Assembly (NCBI GenBank): GCA_034008185.1
Contig: CM067109.1
Coordinates: 36,426,885-36,490,884 of the forward strand
DNA length: 64,000 nucleotides
Reading direction: 5' to 3'
DNA from: Gorsachius magnificus
Taxonomy: Eukaryota > Chordata > Aves > Pelecaniformes > Ardeidae
Shown here: positions 61,923 to 64,000 of the stretch, piece after piece
Layout of the letters: each line of letters starts with the position of its first letter
Position numbering within the stretch: position 1 is the first letter of the stretch
The notes under the pieces: generated by a model
The model's input: only the letters and a program-made list of their open reading frames with translations
What the model was told of the DNA's origin: nothing
Database searches by the model: none
Program-made: the position numbers and the translations under genes

Positions 61923-62098
61923 GCCACAGCCACTGCAGCTACTCCAACCCCGGCCACAGCCACTGCAGCTACTCCAACCCTGGCCACAGCCACTGCAGCT
62001 ACTCCAACCCTGGCCACAGCCACTGCAGCTACTCCAACCCCGGCCACAGCCACTGCAGCTACTCCAACCCCAGTGATATGCACTGCGGCTACTCCAAT
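61923..62098 (+). repeat. 30-bp tandem repeat inside gag
   Basis: Five nearly perfect units of GCCACAGCCACTGCAGCTAC followed by TCCAACCC and two more bases, at 61923, 61953, 61983, 62013 and 62043, plus a sixth degenerate unit to 62098. The units differ mainly at one C/T position, which gives Pro or Leu. Each encodes the decapeptide ATATAATPTP or ATATAATPTL. Length is a multiple of three, so copy-number change keeps the frame. Confidence 0.95.
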
Positions 62099-62899
62099 GA
62101 ACCAACCCGTGCCAGTATCAGTCGCCCCTATACAAAAGAAGAAATCTTGGAAGCGAAAGTCAACTCGTTTAGAAAGGGAGGATGAAAAAGCGGGGCCATC
62201 ACAAGGGGAGGAGGAAGAGCTCATAAATGAGACAGAAACCACCAGATCCCTATCCTTGAGTGAGCTGCGAGATATCCGAAAAGATTTCAGCCGTCGTCCA
62301 GGTGAGCTCATTGTCACCTGGCTACTCCGATGCTGGGATAATGGGGCCAACAGCCTGGAACTGGAGGGTAAGGAAGCCAAGCAACTAGGATCCCTTTCTA
62401 GGGAAGGGGGCATTGACAAAGCAATTGGAAAAGGGACAAAACCCCGGGGAAGGAAAGATATCCCTTCAAGGAAGATGTCGTATGTCGCCCAGGTAAATGG
62501 ACCACTGTGGAGAAAGGCATCCAGTACCTGAGGGAATTGGCTGTCCTGGAGGTGATTTATAGTGACCTGGACAATGACCAGCTGCCCAAAGATCCAGATA
62601 GTGTCCAGTGCACACGACCCATGTGGCGGAAGTTGTTACGTAGCGCACCAACATCATTTGCAAACACATGGGCAATGATGAGCTGGGAAACTGGACGGGG
62701 ACCAACAGTGGATGAAATGGCTGGCCAGCTCCGCGAATATGAAGAAAGTATCTCTTCCCCCTTTGTTTCGGCTGTGGAGAAACTGTCCCAAAAGTTTGAA
62801 CGACTCGAAAAGCATATGTCCTACTCCCCTCCTGTACAGACCAGTATCTCAGCCATCAGAAGTAAGCACCCTTCTGCTCAAGAAAAAGAATATCGAGGG

Positions 62900-62902
62900 T
62901 AA
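62900..62902 (+). other. premature stop in gag C-terminal frame
   Basis: TAA interrupts a frame that is otherwise open from before 62507 to 63181. The sequence after it (LWFYLRDHGEDMRKWDG) is clearly still gag-like coding sequence in the same frame. Confidence 0.75.
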
Positions 62903-63181
62903 ACACCACGGGGCACTCTATGGTTTTACCTGCGTGACCATGGAGAGGACATGAGGAAATGGGACGGAAAACCTACCTCGGTCCTAGAGTCACGGGTACG
63001 TGAGTTGCAAAGAAAAACGAACACAAAAGGGGGCTCTTCCAGGAAACTTGTTGCTCCAATTTCCAGAGACTGGGACGACGGTAGTTTTTTCAGACAAAAT
63101 AGAAGGGCTGATCTTAATTCTGATTGTGATGAAGGAACTTCTGACTCATACATACAAACCATGAGCAACAGTGACCAGGAT

Positions 63182-63184
63182 TAG
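63182..63184 (+). other. in-frame UAG between gag and pro-pol
   Basis: Single amber codon (GAT TAG AGG GGC) with gag upstream and protease downstream in the same frame. This arrangement is the one used for stop-codon readthrough in gammaretroviruses. Whether it works here is not shown. Confidence 0.6.
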
Positions 63185-64000
63185 AGGGGCCCTGCCTCCA
63201 GCCAGGTGGAGGAAAGGGACAACAGGGTTTACTGGACTGTGTGGATTCGATGGCCTGGCATGTCAGACCCACAGAAGTATAGAGCTTTAGTAGACACCGG
63301 TGCACAGTGTACTCTAATGCCATCAAGCCATATAGGGGCAGAATCCATTTGTATTTCTGGAGTGACAGGGGGATCTCAAGAGCTGACTGTATTGGAGGCC
63401 GAACTGAGTCTAACTGGGAATGAGTGGCAAAAGCACCCCATTGTGACTGGGCCAGATGCTCCGTGCATCCTGGGCATAGACTACCTCAGGAGAGGGTATT
63501 TCAAGGACCCAAAAGGGTACCGGTGGGCTTTTGGTATAGCTGCATTGAAGGCAGAAGAAATTAAGCAGCTGTCTACCTTGCCTGGTCTCTCAAAGGACCC
63601 TTCTGTTGTGGGGTTGCTGAGGGTTGAAGAACAACAAGTGCCGATTGCCACCACAACAGTGCACAGGCGGCAATATCGCACCAATCGAGACTCCCTGATT
63701 CCCATCCATAAGCTGATTCGTCGACTGGAGAGCCAAGGAGTGATCAGCAAAACTCGCTCACCCTTTAACAGTCCCATATGGCCAGTGAGAAAGTCTGATG
63801 GAGAGTGGAGACTGACAGTAGACTATCGTGGCCTGAATGAAGTTACGCCACCGCTGAGTGCTGCCGTGCCAGACATGCTAGAACTTCAATACGAACTGGA
63901 GTCAAAGGCAGCCAAGTGGTATGCCACAACTGATATTGCAAATGCTTTCTTTTCAATCCCTTTGGCAGCAGAGTGCAGGCCACAGTTTGCTTTCACTTGG
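63185..64000 (+). CDS. pol: ERV pro-pol, partial (protease and RT N-terminal part)
   Basis: A frame of 272 codons, open from just after the UAG to the window edge, not closed by a stop. An aspartic protease carries its active-site DTGA at 63293-63304 and a later ILGIDYL segment near 63469-63489. A linker leads into the reverse transcriptase: a WPVRKSDGEWRLTVDYRGLN block near 63779-63838, then TTDIANAFFSIPL with the first catalytic Asp codon at 63932-63934, then QFAFTW at the end. The second catalytic motif (YxDD), RNase H and integrase are beyond the window. In contrast to gag no break is seen. As an endogenous copy its expression is unknown. Confidence 0.9.

Larger units (their letters stand above)
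61233..63184 (+). pseudogene. gag: ERV gag, broken
   Basis: Structural polyprotein of the ERV. The start chosen is ATG at 61233, which has A at -3 and follows the leader. The first ~60 residues are strongly hydrophobic, with two likely membrane segments separated by a basic stretch. A further hydrophobic segment (VYLLISIWNIVSVLSKV) lies near 61558-61608. Next come a proline/threonine-rich tandem repeat (61923-62098), a charged linker, and a capsid-like region from about 62250 (GELIVTWLLRCWDNGA). A frameshifting deletion lies between about 62425 and 62465, so the first frame ends at TGA 62529-62531. The rest of the capsid-like region and the C-terminus are in another frame, interrupted by TAA at 62900-62902 and ending at TAG 63182-63184. 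No CCHC zinc knuckle is visible in the C-terminal part. Confidence 0.82.
60528..64000 (+). mobile_element. endogenous retrovirus, left part (ERV-L-like pol)
   Basis: Provirus entering the window from its 5' end: LTR 60528-61085, primer binding site 61094-61111, gag 61233-63184 with breaks, then protease and reverse transcriptase to the window edge. RNase H, integrase, any env and the 3' LTR lie outside. The RT blocks visible (ATTDIANAFFSIPL, QFAFTW) look closest to class III (ERV-L-like) elements, an inference from short motifs. Gag is defective, so this copy cannot make a normal Gag. Confidence 0.92.

Noticed and set aside
61923..62098. Regular 30-bp repeats as a CRISPR-like array
   Set aside because: The units are directly adjacent without spacers, lie in frame inside retroviral gag, and the genome is vertebrate.
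61877..62419. A 180-codon minus-strand frame opposite gag
   Set aside because: It is an antisense shadow of the gag tandem repeat, whose 30-bp unit is open in several frames.

Overview
The window looks like intergenic or intronic DNA from a bird. I found no host protein-coding gene, rRNA or functional tRNA. The avian assignment rests on repeated CR1 LINE copies that end in the typical ATTCTATGATTCTATGA-type 3' tail, 5' truncation of every CR1 copy, and LTR retroelements of a type common in birds. No species can be named from the sequence.

Layout. From 1 to 21.5 kb the DNA is rich in CR1: a nearly complete reverse-transcriptase copy at 150-2106 (+), a tail at 4345-4406, two abutting copies at 7310-8433 and 8434-9444 (+), an old copy at 13415-14828 (+), a second old copy at 18766-19659 (+), and a younger minus-strand copy at 20392-21523. 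A putative solo LTR lies at about 9754-10180 and a purine-only microsatellite at 6075-6212. From 21.5 to 37 kb repeats are sparse: one minus-strand CR1 at 23889-24560, a very old CR1-like trace before it, and an ancient L3/CR1-like trace at about 31764-32180. From 37 to 44 kb there is a solo LTR (37157-37749, minus), an internally deleted CR1 that keeps endonuclease sequence (38024-39195, minus), a young CR1 nested inside an old CR1 (41590-43210) with a 7-bp target-site duplication, and another CR1 at 43549-43952. From 44 to 60.5 kb the DNA is mostly unique, with one CR1 at 51885-52557 and a MIR-like SINE trace at about 56215-56345.

At the right edge an endogenous retrovirus starts at 60528. 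It has a 558-bp 5' LTR, a tRNA-Lys-type primer binding site, a broken gag with hydrophobic segments at its N-terminus and a 30-bp tandem repeat, then a protease/reverse-transcriptase frame. That frame follows gag in the same frame after one UAG and stays open to the window end. The solo LTR at 37 kb belongs to the same LTR family.

The strongest observations are: a 753-bp stretch of perfect identity between two old, broken CR1 copies whose homologous 3' ends are strongly diverged (probable gene conversion); a G5 tract in CR1 that coincides with two 5' truncation points and one frameshift; the nested CR1 pair; and the ERV's combination of a Lys-type primer site, ERV-L-like pol and same-frame gag/pol.
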